Origin: Arthrobacter_J sp038199985
GTDB taxonomy: Bacteria > Actinomycetota > Actinomycetes > Actinomycetales > Micrococcaceae
Assembly (NCBI GenBank): GCA_038199985.1
Contig: JBBPYK010000095.1
Coordinates: 1 to 18,089 of the forward strand
DNA: 18,089 bases
Direction of reading: 5' to 3'
Below, piece by piece: positions 7,141-13,504 of this stretch. The first letter of the stretch is position 1; the number at the start of each line of letters is the position of its first letter. The position numbers and the translations under genes were made by a program. The notes under the pieces were generated by a model, which saw nothing but the letters and a program-made list of their open reading frames with translations, was not told the DNA's origin and searched no databases.

Positions 7141-8637
7141 CTAGAAGTATTCTGGCGGAAATCGGCCGTCACCAGAGCTCGGTCCCGTCGGGCTGGTTTT
7201 CTCAGCGAGTTGATTAGGAGCCGCTGCCCACAGGTGCATGCTCAGATAGGAACGCCACGGCCTGAACTGCTCGGCAAACGGTCCGATGTCGTCCGGCACC
7301 CCCAGTCTCCGCGCTCCTGCTATGGCGGCGTCGTCGTACATGAGAATGTCGGGGTGCCCCAGTACACGCATGACAACGTAATCTGCCGTTCGCGGCCCAA
7401 ATCCATCATAGGAAAGGAGCTGCGAACGCAGTTCCTCGGCGTCGCGTCCAGAGTCGATGACCAGCTCCCCCGCGTCAACGGCCTCGGCGATAGCTAGCAC
7501 CCGCGCGACCCGAAGGCCAGGACCGCCCAGCACGTTCTGGCAATGTCGGGTGATCACTTCGGCAGTTGGAAAAAGAGCATTCGGTCCACTGGGGCTCGCT
7601 TGCCGCAGTAATGGTGCAGCCGCGGCCAACCTACCCAACTCCCGCTGTGCCGTTTCATGCGCCACGCCCTGCCCGACGACGGCTCGAAAGAGGATTTCGT
7701 AGACGTCCGCTGCCCCCGGGACGCGGACACCCGGGGTGGCGTGAACAGTTGAAGCAAGCTTCGGGTCTTGACCCAAGGCGGCGTCGATCGCTTCCGGGTC
7801 CGCATCTAGATCAAACAGCCGTCGTATGCGTGACAGCATCGCAGGCAGGTCGTTGAGGTGCTCGAGCCGTGCTGTCAGCCGTAGCTTTCCACCTTCAAGA
7901 CTGACTGATGCGGTCCCTTCACCGTGCGGGAGCAAAAGCGACCTCGTGTAGGAGTGTTGGTGCACCTGTTCCACGCCCTCCACCGCTTGGGATGCCAGGA
8001 ACCGAAAAATTCCTGCTGCATCGAAGGGTTCCCGGAACGGCAGCAAGAGCGAGATCTTGCCCGGTGGCGACTCGTGGGAGCGGGGTCGAGCAGACCGAAT
8101 TTGCCCCGGCGTCAGTTGGAAGACTTCCTTGATCGTCTCGTTGAATTGACGAATGCTTGAGAACCCGGCAGCGAAGGCAACATCGGCACATTTCATCTCC
8201 GTTGCCGAGAGCAGGTTTCTGGCGGTTTGCGCCCGATGCGCCCGGGCCAGAGCCAGTGGGCCAGCCCCCAGCTCCCGGGACAGTAGCCGGCACAATTGTC
8301 TGCTGGAGTATCCCAATTGGGCGGCCAGACCGGCTGCTCCCTCTCTGTCGATGACACCGTCCCGGATCAGGCGCATCGCCCGCGAGGCGACGTCGTTGCC
8401 CGAATTCCAGGCGGGAGTCCCCGGCACGGCCTCTGGCTGGCACCTTTTGCAGGCCCGGTAGCCGGCCACGTGAGCAGCGGCCGACGTCGGGTAGAACGTG
8501 ACGTTCTCAGGTTTGGGCGTTCTCGCCGGGCAAGACGGGCGGCAATAGATGCCAGTGGTTCGAACGGCCGTGTAGAACTGTCCATCGAAGCGACGGTCCT
8601 GGCTGGCGACCGCACCATACATGGCGTCGAAGTTCAT
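7141..8637 (-). CDS. alkA: Ada-AlkA fusion: methylation sensor/regulator and 3-methyladenine DNA glycosylase
   Basis: The 498-residue protein joins three functional parts. Residues 1-75 are the Ada zinc domain with four Cys ligands (C32, C36, C63, C66 in YCRPSC and CKRC), where C32 would accept methyl from DNA phosphotriesters. Residues 83-182 hold an AraC-type double HTH. From about 193 there is the AlkA N-terminal domain, then the HhH-GPD glycosylase fold with GFGPRTADYV as the hairpin and MYDDAAI supplying the catalytic Asp436, aligned with Asp238 of E. coli AlkA. It excises alkylated purines and probably activates its own gene after methylation. Mycobacterium tuberculosis alkA (Rv1317c) has the same layout and nearly the same length. 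The methyltransferase domain for O6-methylguanine is absent and no ogt follows; the next gene is a lyase. Confidence 0.93.
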   Translation of the reverse strand: MNFDAMYGAVASQDRRFDGQFYTAVRTTGIYCRPSCPARTPKPENVTFYPTSAAAHVAGYRACKRCQPEAVPGTPAWNSGNDVASRAMRLIRDGVIDREGAAGLAAQLGYSSRQLCRLLSRELGAGPLALARAHRAQTARNLLSATEMKCADVAFAAGFSSIRQFNETIKEVFQLTPGQIRSARPRSHESPPGKISLLLPFREPFDAAGIFRFLASQAVEGVEQVHQHSYTRSLLLPHGEGTASVSLEGGKLRLTARLEHLNDLPAMLSRIRRLFDLDADPEAIDAALGQDPKLASTVHATPGVRVPGAADVYEILFRAVVGQGVAHETAQRELGRLAAAAPLLRQASPSGPNALFPTAEVITRHCQNVLGGPGLRVARVLAIAEAVDAGELVIDSGRDAEELRSQLLSYDGFGPRTADYVVMRVLGHPDILMYDDAAIAGARRLGVPDDIGPFAEQFRPWRSYLSMHLWAAAPNQLAEKTSPTGPSSGDGRFPPEYF

Positions 8638-8712
8638 CTGCCCATTCTTGCAGCGGAATCAGTGCCGGCTGTCGACGTCGGTGCTTCGCACGAAGAGCCA
8701 GGAGAGGAGACC

Positions 8713-8805
8713 ATGGGTTACGACGCCTTCGAATTTGTGTGGTTCTACTGCGCTTTCCTCCTCCATACGTGTCAGGTCTTTCAGAAGAACGAGGGCTGGA
8801 CCTGA
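8713..8805 (+). CDS. Candidate 30-residue aromatic hydrophobic small protein
   Basis: An ATG at 8713 is preceded by an excellent Shine-Dalgarno, GGAGAGGAG at 8701-8709, better than that of most genes here. The 30 codons read MGYDAFEFVWFYCAFLLHTC followed by a polar end (QVFQKNEGWT). The central part could be one short transmembrane helix, with two Cys. It lies in the gap between the divergent alkA and Nudix genes, upstream of the latter on the same strand, and might be a leader ORF for it. No family is recognised. It could also be the stub of a lost gene. Support is the ribosome site and composition only. Confidence 0.4.
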   Translation: MGYDAFEFVWFYCAFLLHTCQVFQKNEGWT

Positions 8806-8871
8806 AGACGAACTCGCACGGCAGGGTCTAGCTCACATGATCGCTTATCGGTCGTTGAGTAACATGAGGCG

Positions 8872-9327
8872 ATGCACAGTGAAGTCGAGAAGGTTGCTTG
8901 CTACGTCGTGCACGACGATCACTTGTTGGTATTTACTCATGATGATATTCCGATGACGGTTACTGGGGTTCAGGTGCCCGCTGGATCAATCAAGCGCGGT
9001 GAGTCACCGGAGCAGGCTGCTATTCGCGAACTTTTTGAGGAGACAGGTCGCCGTGGACTCGTGGTCTGTCCCATAGGTATTCAGCGATACGACCTCCGCC
9101 CAGCCCGTGATGAGCTAGCTGTCCGGCACTATTTTCACATGGAACTGCTCAGCGCCAACACGACAGAACGATGGAGCGCGGGAGAGCCCGATCCTTCCTC
9201 CGGCACCGAAATAATGAGCTGGACCTGTTGGTGGCTCCCACTTAATGACGCACACGTCCTGGCAGCAGGATTCGGAGGGCTACTTGGCACCATGCTTTCC
9301 CAAGCCTTACCGGCAAAAGGTTCTTAG
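8872..9327 (+). CDS. Nudix hydrolase
   Basis: The 151-residue cytosolic protein contains a full Nudix box at residues 38-60: G38 and E44 in GSIKRGE, seven residues, then RELFEETGR (52-60). The only deviation is Arg60 in the final hydrophobic position. Nudix enzymes use these Glu residues to bind Mg2+ and hydrolyse nucleoside diphosphates linked to another moiety. The C-terminal WWLPLNDAHVL is the usual family end. The substrate cannot be told; sanitation of damaged nucleotides would fit the neighbouring DNA-repair gene but is speculation. The start is ATG 8872 with GAGG 4 nt upstream, a close spacing. Its last 21 nt overlap a minus-strand frame that may be a transposase remnant, so the C-terminus may have been changed at that junction. 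Confidence 0.85.
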   Translation: MHSEVEKVACYVVHDDHLLVFTHDDIPMTVTGVQVPAGSIKRGESPEQAAIRELFEETGRRGLVVCPIGIQRYDLRPARDELAVRHYFHMELLSANTTERWSAGEPDPSSGTEIMSWTCWWLPLNDAHVLAAGFGGLLGTMLSQALPAKGS

Positions 9328-9486
9328 TTGAGGCAACCGTCGCAGCAACCGAAGGTGGTTAGTGCCTCCGGCGGTGACCGCAATCAGGCGTGAGAGCATC
9401 TCGAACCGGGTAGAAAGTCGGACACCGATCTTGGAGATGACGGTAATGGCTAGTTGGCCAAAGGCGCTTTCGACCGTCTGGGGCAT
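9307..9486 (-). pseudogene. Probable C-terminal fragment of a transposase
   Basis: The minus strand between an in-frame TGA at 9493-9495 and a TAA at 9307 gives QTVESAFGQLAITVISKIG, then STRFEMLSRLIAV. The arrangement of a (V)E..F.QL start followed by a basic stretch and a helix with R..RLIA.TA resembles the end of DDE transposases of the IS982/IS5-like type (VE..F..LK...R.......R...R..ALTA). No start, no catalytic part and no terminal repeats are visible, so it would be a dead remnant. It fills an otherwise empty 200-nt gap between the Nudix gene and the winged-helix regulator. The family match is from memory and weak. Confidence 0.35.
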
Positions 9487-9535
9487 GCTTAATCACTAGG
9501 GGAACGGTGTGCGGAACGTCATCGCGAAGCTAAAG

Positions 9536-9841
9536 TTACTCCATGGTTTGCGTCATGGCTCGTAGGGCAGCGACATGACTGACATAGGCTTGTCGACCAT
9601 TTCCGGTCAGCGCGACTCTGACGTGGCTTCGGCCTCCTTTGATGAAGCGTTCGACGACAAGATACCCTGCGTCGGTGAGCTGCTTGAGGTGCTTGCTCAG
9701 TACTGAATCCGCGACTCCAAGCGAGTCACGCAGCTGAGCAAACTCGGCCCACTGAACCGGGGCCAGACTTGCGCAGACTCGCAATCTAACCGGAGCATGA
9801 ATCAAGTTGTCGAACTTCACCGGATTAGAGTGGGCGCTCAT
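9536..9841 (-). CDS. Winged-helix DNA-binding regulator (HTH_34/ArsR-MarR-like)
   Basis: The 101-residue protein is a single winged helix. AEFAQLRDSLGVADSVLSKH gives helices 2 and 3, with the recognition helix in DSVLSKHLKQL; GYLVVERFIKGGRSHVRVALT forms the wing, and the C-terminal helix probably dimerises. This is the compact HTH_34 type seen next to small membrane proteins. Its ATG at 9841 lies inside the 3' end of the upstream membrane-protein gene (17-nt overlap), so translation is coupled. By analogy with SdpR, it may repress its own operon through the tandem palindromes at 10300-10339, with the membrane partner relieving repression. That regulation model is inference. Confidence 0.82.
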   Translation of the reverse strand: MSAHSNPVKFDNLIHAPVRLRVCASLAPVQWAEFAQLRDSLGVADSVLSKHLKQLTDAGYLVVERFIKGGRSHVRVALTGNGRQAYVSHVAALRAMTQTME

Positions 9842-10289
9842 TGGCGTCCTTGAGCCTATTTTTTATCGCCGCAGTCCGCATTCCCGACATGCAGAACCCG
9901 AGAATTCCAAACAGGACGAGCCATTTCACGCCGACTTCGCCCCACTCTCCCACCTCCCAAAACCGACTAAATTGCAGCACCAACATGAGCAAAAAAACGT
10001 ACCCAATGTACGGCCACGAGTGCTTCAGTATGGGGCGTGGCTTGGCTCGCCGCCTCATCAGCAGGTACCACCAGATGCCAAGCGGAATGAATAGTGCGCA
10101 CAGAACAAAAATCATTGGCCATGAGACCACCCCGAGCAGTGCAACGACGGTCGTCATAAGGGCCAGCAGAATAAACATGAAACTACGTGGTACTTCCGTT
10201 GAGCTCACCATCGCTGCGGAGGTGCCGTCAATGTCTGCCAGCATTGTGCGGGGATCAAGACCTTCTGACCTTGGTTTATTCTCGGCCAT
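9825..10289 (-). CDS. Four-helix membrane protein, partner of the winged-helix regulator
   Basis: The 154-residue protein begins with about 35 polar residues (MAENKPRSEGLDPRTMLADI), then shows four hydrophobic segments: FMFILLALMTTVVALLG, WPMIFVLCALFIPLGIWWYL, SWPYIGYVFLLMLVLQF and VKWLVLFGILGFCMSG, with a basic tail. I chose ATG 10289, since GAGGAAG lies just upstream; a start six codons earlier at 10307 would fall inside the first palindrome. The regulator ORF overlaps its end by 17 nt, so the two are co-expressed and probably form a membrane sensor and repressor pair. The family is unnamed to me. Confidence 0.78.
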   Translation of the reverse strand: MAENKPRSEGLDPRTMLADIDGTSAAMVSSTEVPRSFMFILLALMTTVVALLGVVSWPMIFVLCALFIPLGIWWYLLMRRRAKPRPILKHSWPYIGYVFLLMLVLQFSRFWEVGEWGEVGVKWLVLFGILGFCMSGMRTAAIKNRLKDANERPL

Positions 10290-10299
10290 GACTTCCTCA

Positions 10300-10339
10300 C
10301 TTTCCATTCAGGAAAGCTTGCTCTTTCCATAGTGGAAAG
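10300..10339 (-). promoter_or_regulatory. Tandem palindromes: operator of the membrane-protein/winged-helix operon
   Basis: Two related inverted repeats lie directly upstream of the Shine-Dalgarno of the membrane-protein gene. The first is CTTTCC (10300-10305), 5 nt, GGAAAG (10311-10316). The second is CTTTCCA (10323-10329), 3 nt, TGGAAAG (10333-10339). Their centres are 23 bp apart, about two helical turns, and both share the CTTTCC half-site. This is what a dimeric autorepressor would use, and the winged-helix protein encoded by the operon is the obvious candidate. Confidence 0.65.
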
Positions 10340-10400
10340 TCAAGGAATAGAGGAACGTCCTACGGAATTCAGCAACGGCGGCGTGAAAAGGTAGTTTCGA

Positions 10401-10745
10401 CTAATCCAGTGCCAGGGTGCGTTGCGCTGCTTTGGTGCCTTTGGCCACGCCGTAAAGGATGCCGACCAGTAGTAGCCCGCAACCCAGGAGAAGAGCCGCG
10501 GCCTGTAAAGGCTCACTCGGTAAGAACAATGCAAGCACTGTAAAGGCCAGGGCTGCATAAGTGCCGATAAGCGTCGGATTTTTGGCTGCTCTATGGCCGG
10601 CAAGCCAGGTCTGTTCGTTGGTCATGATGGTTGGTGTCCTGATCCCCGCTATCCCGTTGATACCAATCCGGCCATCAGCGCAACGCACGACGACAAAAAT
10701 AAGTGGAATATAGCAAGCTATGAGCAGTACAACCGCGAAGATCAT
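10401..10745 (-). CDS. SdpI-family membrane protein
   Basis: The 114-residue protein has an N-terminal hydrophobic segment (MIFAVVLLIACYIPLIFVVV), then the diagnostic SdpI motif GIRTPTIMTNEQTWLAGHRAA, and two more helices (TYAALAFTVLALFLP, AALLLGCGLLLVGILYG). The motif G(I/V)RT..T......W..(G/A)H..A marks the SdpI/YhfL family. In Bacillus subtilis, SdpI gives immunity to the SdpC toxin and signals by holding the SdpR repressor at the membrane. No sdpC-like gene is seen here, and actinobacterial SdpI proteins are mostly of unknown role. ATG 10745 has AGGAG only 1 nt away, too close to act well; a TAGACT box ends 6 nt upstream, so it may be leaderless. Confidence 0.83.
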   Translation of the reverse strand: MIFAVVLLIACYIPLIFVVVRCADGRIGINGIAGIRTPTIMTNEQTWLAGHRAAKNPTLIGTYAALAFTVLALFLPSEPLQAAALLLGCGLLLVGILYGVAKGTKAAQRTLALD

Positions 10746-10749
10746 GCTC

Positions 10750-10941
10750 CTAGTCTAGGGAAATAGCGTCCTGAAGAGGAACATCCGAGACAACTATGCT
10801 CGATGCGGTGCCGAGCATCTCAGGCCCGTGAGTGGATGCCTCACCGGACCCTCCGATGACACAGGGAGCGAGTCGTCTCGCCACTTTCGATGATGAATCC
10901 ATTCGTGTGAGTGGCTCAATCGATGGGTCAGAGATCCTCAC
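10750..10941 (-). CDS. Doubtful 63-residue ORF between the Xre regulator and SdpI
   Basis: A GTG start overlaps the stop of the Xre regulator (GTGA) and the frame ends 4 nt before the SdpI start, so it fits perfectly into an operon. However, the residues (MRISDPSIEPLTRMDSSSKV and onward) show no clear fold, helix pattern or family resemblance, and codon use is mixed. It may be a decayed gene or a chance open frame that happens to fill the gap. A small stem (TGCTCG with CGAGCA, about 10797-10817) lies inside it. The likely leaderless SdpI promoter would sit at its 3' end. Confidence 0.25.
   Translation of the reverse strand: MRISDPSIEPLTRMDSSSKVARRLAPCVIGGSGEASTHGPEMLGTASSIVVSDVPLQDAISLD
10752..10757 (-). 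promoter_or_regulatory. -10 box TAGACT for a leaderless start of SdpI
   Basis: Minus-strand TAGACT is followed by 6 nt (AGGAGC) and ATG. This fits a TAnnnT -10 element with transcription starting at the A of the start codon. The AGGAG inside the 6 nt is too near the ATG to be a normal ribosome site. No strong -35 is visible. The alternative is that SdpI is only read through from the upstream Xre operon. Confidence 0.4.
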
Positions 10942-11141
10942 GACGCTTTGTCATTAGGGAAGAAGAGCTCCTCGATCGTGCGATCGAATACCGCCGCTAG
11001 GCGAAAAGCCAGCGGCAGTGAGGGATCAAATCTTCCACGTTCTATCGAGATGATGGTCTGACGTGAGACGCCCAGTTCGTCGGCGAGCCGTTGTTGAGAC
11101 CACGCGAGTCGCAGTCGGGATTCGTTCACCAGATTCTTCAC
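10938..11141 (-). CDS. Small Xre/Cro-type regulator (YgzD/YozG-like)
   Basis: The 67-residue protein is one HTH_3 domain: NLVNESRLRLAWSQQRLADE, then GVSRQTIISIERGRFDPSL, and PLAFRLAAVFDRTIEELFF. It matches the short YgzD/YozG regulators that accompany small membrane proteins. I chose the GTG at 11141, 1 nt after the stop of the upstream membrane-protein gene, with GAGG 5 nt before it; a longer frame from 11180 would add a Cys-rich, unlikely extension inside that gene. The close coupling suggests regulator and membrane protein form one sensing unit. It probably binds the repeats upstream of the operon near 11622-11667. Confidence 0.88.
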   Translation of the reverse strand: MKNLVNESRLRLAWSQQRLADELGVSRQTIISIERGRFDPSLPLAFRLAAVFDRTIEELFFPNDKAS

Positions 11142-11142
11142 G

Positions 11143-11610
11143 TCAACCTCGCCGTCGCAGGAGCAGGTACCGAATACCAAAGGACGCGAAACACACCCCG
11201 ATCACTGCCGGAAGGACAAGCTTCAGGTCGACGAAAAAGTCCGTCGAGATGAAGGCGAGAACGGTTGCCCCTACTCCGATCACCAGGATGATATCCGTGA
11301 AAGCACCAGCAGCCGCTCGCTCGTACCATCTACTTTCGATTGAATCGTCAGGGCGTTCAGCAGCCCCGTCGAGCGTGTTTCGGTCTACGACAAGGATGTA
11401 CACAAGTAAAGTTGCTGGCACCGTCAGACAGAGCGCAAAAACCACACCGCCGAGAACAGGATGCGGCCCCGTGAGGCCGATGAGAACCGACAGTAGACCC
11501 ACTACTGCTCCGAGGGTTACCCCAGAAGGTATGGCGATAGCCATGGCCGACACGCGACCAGATCCGAACTTCATACGTCCCCACGCAGTGCGTGTTTGCT
11601 GGGTAGCCAT
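11143..11610 (-). CDS. Four-helix membrane protein, partner of the small Xre regulator
   Basis: The 155-residue protein has four hydrophobic segments: AMAIAIPSGVTLGAVVGLLS, GGVVFALCLTVPATLLVYIL, FTDIILVIGVGATVLAF and LVLPAVIGVCFASFGIRYLL, with basic ends. Between helices 2 and 3 lies RPDDSIESRWYERAAAGAF, whose acidic run and S-x-W-x-ERA pattern recur in membrane proteins encoded beside YgzD/YozG regulators (DUF2178-like set). The start is the ATG at 11610 with GGAGGG about 7 nt upstream; a TTG just before it is in frame but less likely. The gene ends 1 nt before the regulator start. Its role is probably to modulate that regulator; function is unproven. Confidence 0.8.
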   Translation of the reverse strand: MATQQTRTAWGRMKFGSGRVSAMAIAIPSGVTLGAVVGLLSVLIGLTGPHPVLGGVVFALCLTVPATLLVYILVVDRNTLDGAAERPDDSIESRWYERAAAGAFTDIILVIGVGATVLAFISTDFFVDLKLVLPAVIGVCFASFGIRYLLLRRRG

Positions 11611-11621
11611 CAATTGCCCTC

Positions 11622-11667
11622 CGGAGTGTACAGCTTACTTTACATGTCGAGTTTCCTTTACACTCCG
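11622..11667 (-). promoter_or_regulatory. Promoter/operator region of the membrane-protein/Xre operon
   Basis: A perfect 9-bp inverted repeat, CGGAGTGTA at 11622-11630 and TACACTCCG at 11659-11667, frames a 28-nt spacer. Inside and overlapping it are two direct copies of CTTTACA (11638-11644 and 11656-11662), 18 bp apart, which read TGTAAAG on the coding strand. TGTACA and ACATGT palindromes also occur. The Shine-Dalgarno of the operon lies at the inner edge of the left arm. Sites of this kind suit autoregulation by the Xre protein, but which repeat it uses is unknown. Confidence 0.5.
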
Positions 11668-11976
11668 ATCAATGTCAAGAGCCCTCGGAGCGTTCGGCGA
11701 ACGACCCAACATCGTAGGTCGATTTTGTACTGGCCACGGCTCCCCCTCCGTTGTGAGGTAACGATCCAGGGAAAGTTGAGTGAGACGATTGATCAGCAAC
11801 CGCCCAACCGCTAGCGAGCGGAGAGAATGGACTGCATGAAGAGACGGTTGCTCACTGGGAGAACCTCATCCGCTTCGGTGGGGCTGTTCGCAGAAGTCTC
11901 GGGGATCAACGGGATCAAGAATTCGTGCTTCTCCTAGCACCCGGATCCGCTGAAACTGTTCAACTAAGGAGAACCA
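11668..11976. other. Gap between the membrane-protein/Xre operon and the 82-residue gene
   Basis: No convincing gene is seen. The stretch holds several short plus-strand frames. One runs 11827-11937 (36 codons, MDCMKRRLLTGRTSS onward, ending CFS) with GGAG close before its ATG; another begins at the ATG near 11672 and encodes about 29 residues (MSRALGAFGERPNIV). Neither has a recognisable fold, and both may be remnants of a lost gene. The right end carries the strong AAGGAG ribosome site of the next gene. Confidence 0.35.
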
Positions 11977-12225
11977 ATGATGGACGACTCGCCGGCAGAG
12001 AGTCATGTCAAGGATCGAAGGCCTCGTAGACACCTCAGCGACAGCTATTACCTTGTCTTGGCAGCGGCAGGACTGTTTCAGGTCCCTAGGACCATTGAGT
12101 CATCAGGGACTCTGATTGGTATTCTCTTCGCTCTGGTAATCGTGATCTTCTCAGTTCTGATCGCGGTAGGAAATAAGGACCGCTTTCTCCCAATGCTTAA
12201 CAACCGCTACAAGGAGCTGCATTAG
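11977..12225 (+). CDS. 82-residue two-helix membrane protein
   Basis: The protein starts with a very polar segment (MMDDSPAESHVKDRRPRRHL), then a moderately hydrophobic segment (SYYLVLAAAGLFQV) and a strong transmembrane helix (TLIGILFALVIVIFSVLIAV), and ends basic-polar (NKDRFLPMLNNRYKELH). The start has a strong TAAGGAG about 7 nt upstream. Two adjacent ATGs (11977 and 11980) could serve; I keep the first. No family is recognised. It stands alone on the plus strand, convergent with the PH-like gene. Confidence 0.65.
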   Translation: MMDDSPAESHVKDRRPRRHLSDSYYLVLAAAGLFQVPRTIESSGTLIGILFALVIVIFSVLIAVGNKDRFLPMLNNRYKELH

Positions 12226-12270
12226 GCCGCAATCCATCCCACAAGCTGATCGCTCGCGGCACAGTGAATT

Positions 12271-12624
12271 TTAGCCAGGCTGTACGGCGACGTTAATGGC
12301 GTCGACTACGGATCGGGGCTGATCCACGGTGAGGACCAGGCGTGCGAAGTGCTCCTCCGCAAGTTCAATTACTATTGTTTCGCTTGGTGCGCTGACGTTC
12401 CAGAAGGACTTGTCCCCGTCCTTATTGAACGTTCCGGCCCATTTGCCCGGTATCGCCAGTCCTGGGGCGCGGAGTCCCTTGGGTTCCTGATTTGCGCCAG
12501 GATCGAGTGTTGCCCCGCGGACGTGGTCCAAGGGAATTTGTAGTTTGCGTGTAAATGACCAGAGCTTGTCCAAACCTTTTGGTTCAACGACGAGCATTGT
12601 GTCAGTCAGACTGATGATGTTCAT
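12271..12624 (-). CDS. PH-like small protein co-encoded with a TetR regulator
   Basis: The 117-residue cytosolic protein is mostly beta-strand in pattern (TMLVVEPKGLDKLWSFTRKL, QIPLDHVRGATLDPG, GTFNKDGDKSFWNVS, TIVIELAEE) and ends in a helix that carries DAINVAV. The layout resembles bacterial PH-like domains, with an LDHVRGA turn typical of this set of actinobacterial hypothetical proteins. Its ATG overlaps the TetR stop (ATGA), so the two are translated together. The function is unknown; it could be the target or the ligand-binding partner of the regulator. Confidence 0.72.
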   Translation of the reverse strand: MNIISLTDTMLVVEPKGLDKLWSFTRKLQIPLDHVRGATLDPGANQEPKGLRAPGLAIPGKWAGTFNKDGDKSFWNVSAPSETIVIELAEEHFARLVLTVDQPRSVVDAINVAVQPG

Positions 12625-13019
12625 GAGAAATCCTTTGACGTCGCCGTTTCGGTGCGTGTTTCGCGGGCGCGCTCGATGAGTCGCGTCCCGAGGGATTGAG
12701 GGGTGTGGGTGGGGGCTGCACCAGACAGGATCTGAAACGCGATAGAGCGAATTTCTGGATCGCGCGGCGCGAGTTCCATCAGAGCGACGAGTAGCAAGTC
12801 AGTTGAGTCATCCGTTGGGGCTGCCACGTTGATGCTATGCCTGAGCGCCAGAACAAAGAGTCCGCGTTTGCTCCCGAACGCCTTGTAGAGGCTCCCGCGA
12901 TGCAATCCGGTTGCCTGAACTAGATCATCAATCGAAGTTCCCTCATAACCGGTGTTTCGAAACGTCTCGGCGCACTTGCTCAGGACGTCGTCCTCAATAA
13001 ATGTTCTGTTCCTGCCCAT
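12621..13019 (-). CDS. TetR-family regulator with a short ligand domain
   Basis: The first 50 residues form a TetR HTH (TFIEDDVLSKCAETFRNTGY, then TSIDDLVQATGLHRGSLYKA, FGSK). The C-terminal part is only about 75 residues, shorter than the usual 130-150, and ends in a polar run (RARETRTETATSKDFS), so the ligand domain may be reduced or truncated. It overlaps the PH-like gene by 4 nt. A clear promoter precedes it: TTGACT, 17 nt, TAATCT, then 6 nt to the ATG, suggesting a leaderless mRNA. A TGACCAGTCA palindrome overlaps the upstream side of this promoter and is a likely autoregulatory site. The first part of the call is firm; the inducer is unknown. Confidence 0.87.
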   Translation of the reverse strand: MGRNRTFIEDDVLSKCAETFRNTGYEGTSIDDLVQATGLHRGSLYKAFGSKRGLFVLALRHSINVAAPTDDSTDLLLVALMELAPRDPEIRSIAFQILSGAAPTHTPQSLGTRLIERARETRTETATSKDFS

Positions 13020-13025
13020 ACTCCT

Positions 13026-13067
13026 AGATTAGTCATAGGGAAACGATCAGTCAAGAATGACCAGTCA
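13026..13067 (-). promoter_or_regulatory. Promoter and operator of the TetR/PH-like operon
   Basis: On the minus strand TTGACT (13049-13054) and TAATCT (13026-13031) are separated by 17 nt, and the -10 box ends 6 nt before the ATG. The -35 matches consensus in five of six bases. Upstream lies the palindrome TGACCAGTCA (13058-13067, half-sites TGAC and GTCA). AGTCA occurs three times on the plus strand (13031, 13049, 13063), once in each box region. This is a natural place for TetR self-repression. Confidence 0.6.
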
Positions 13068-13157
13068 ATAATCTGCAATCCACCATTCTGGGAGCCTTCT
13101 TGGCAAAGGCACGGGTGCTCGCTTCTTCTGGTCAGCGCGATCGGCATACCACGCTCC

Positions 13158-13349
13158 TCACTGTAGGACTCGTTGCATTCTTGAGGACGCGAAAGGAGCA
13201 GCACCCGCAGTCAGTTGTTCAGTGAGGGATCCCCTCAAGAACTGCGAAAGTGCGACTTTCCAGGCCTCGCGCGCAGGAATCCACGGATCGGTCTCCAACC
13301 GGCTTATGGGAGTCCACGCACCCCACAGCCAGTCTGACAAATCGTTCAC
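13158..13349 (-). CDS. Possible 63-residue Trp-rich protein or gene remnant
   Basis: From a GTG at 13349, with GGAG 8 nt upstream, the minus strand reads NDLSDWLWGAWTPISRLETD, then PWIPAREAWKVALSQFLRGS, and ends at a TGA at 13158. Six tryptophan or aromatic positions in 40 residues and regular helix spacing look like real protein. The frame continues upstream to a GTG at 13508 that overlaps the stop of the next gene (GTGA), but that 53-residue extension is Cys/Arg-rich and unlikely. In another frame of that stretch, EAILRSLDPSTGDGSIGSLL also looks natural. The whole 13158-13508 region may therefore be one decayed gene with frameshifts. No family is recognised. Confidence 0.35.
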   Translation of the reverse strand: MNDLSDWLWGAWTPISRLETDPWIPAREAWKVALSQFLRGSLTEQLTAGAAPFASSRMQRVLQ

Positions 13350-13504
13350 CAGCCGGACTCCGGCATCATCAGGAACCACCGCGGAACAGCACCGGCAGCG
13401 AGGCCAGGCCCTGCACTGCGCCCATTCTTTGGTTACTCTAGGGTTCAAGCAGCGATCCGATTGACCCATCACCGGTCGATGGATCGAGGCTTCGGAGGAT
13501 CGCT

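Noticed and set aside
8296..8712. Plus-strand frame leading into the 30-codon ORF
   Set aside because: It is antisense to the Ada domain of alkA; only the part after the strong ribosome site at 8701-8709 is plausible.
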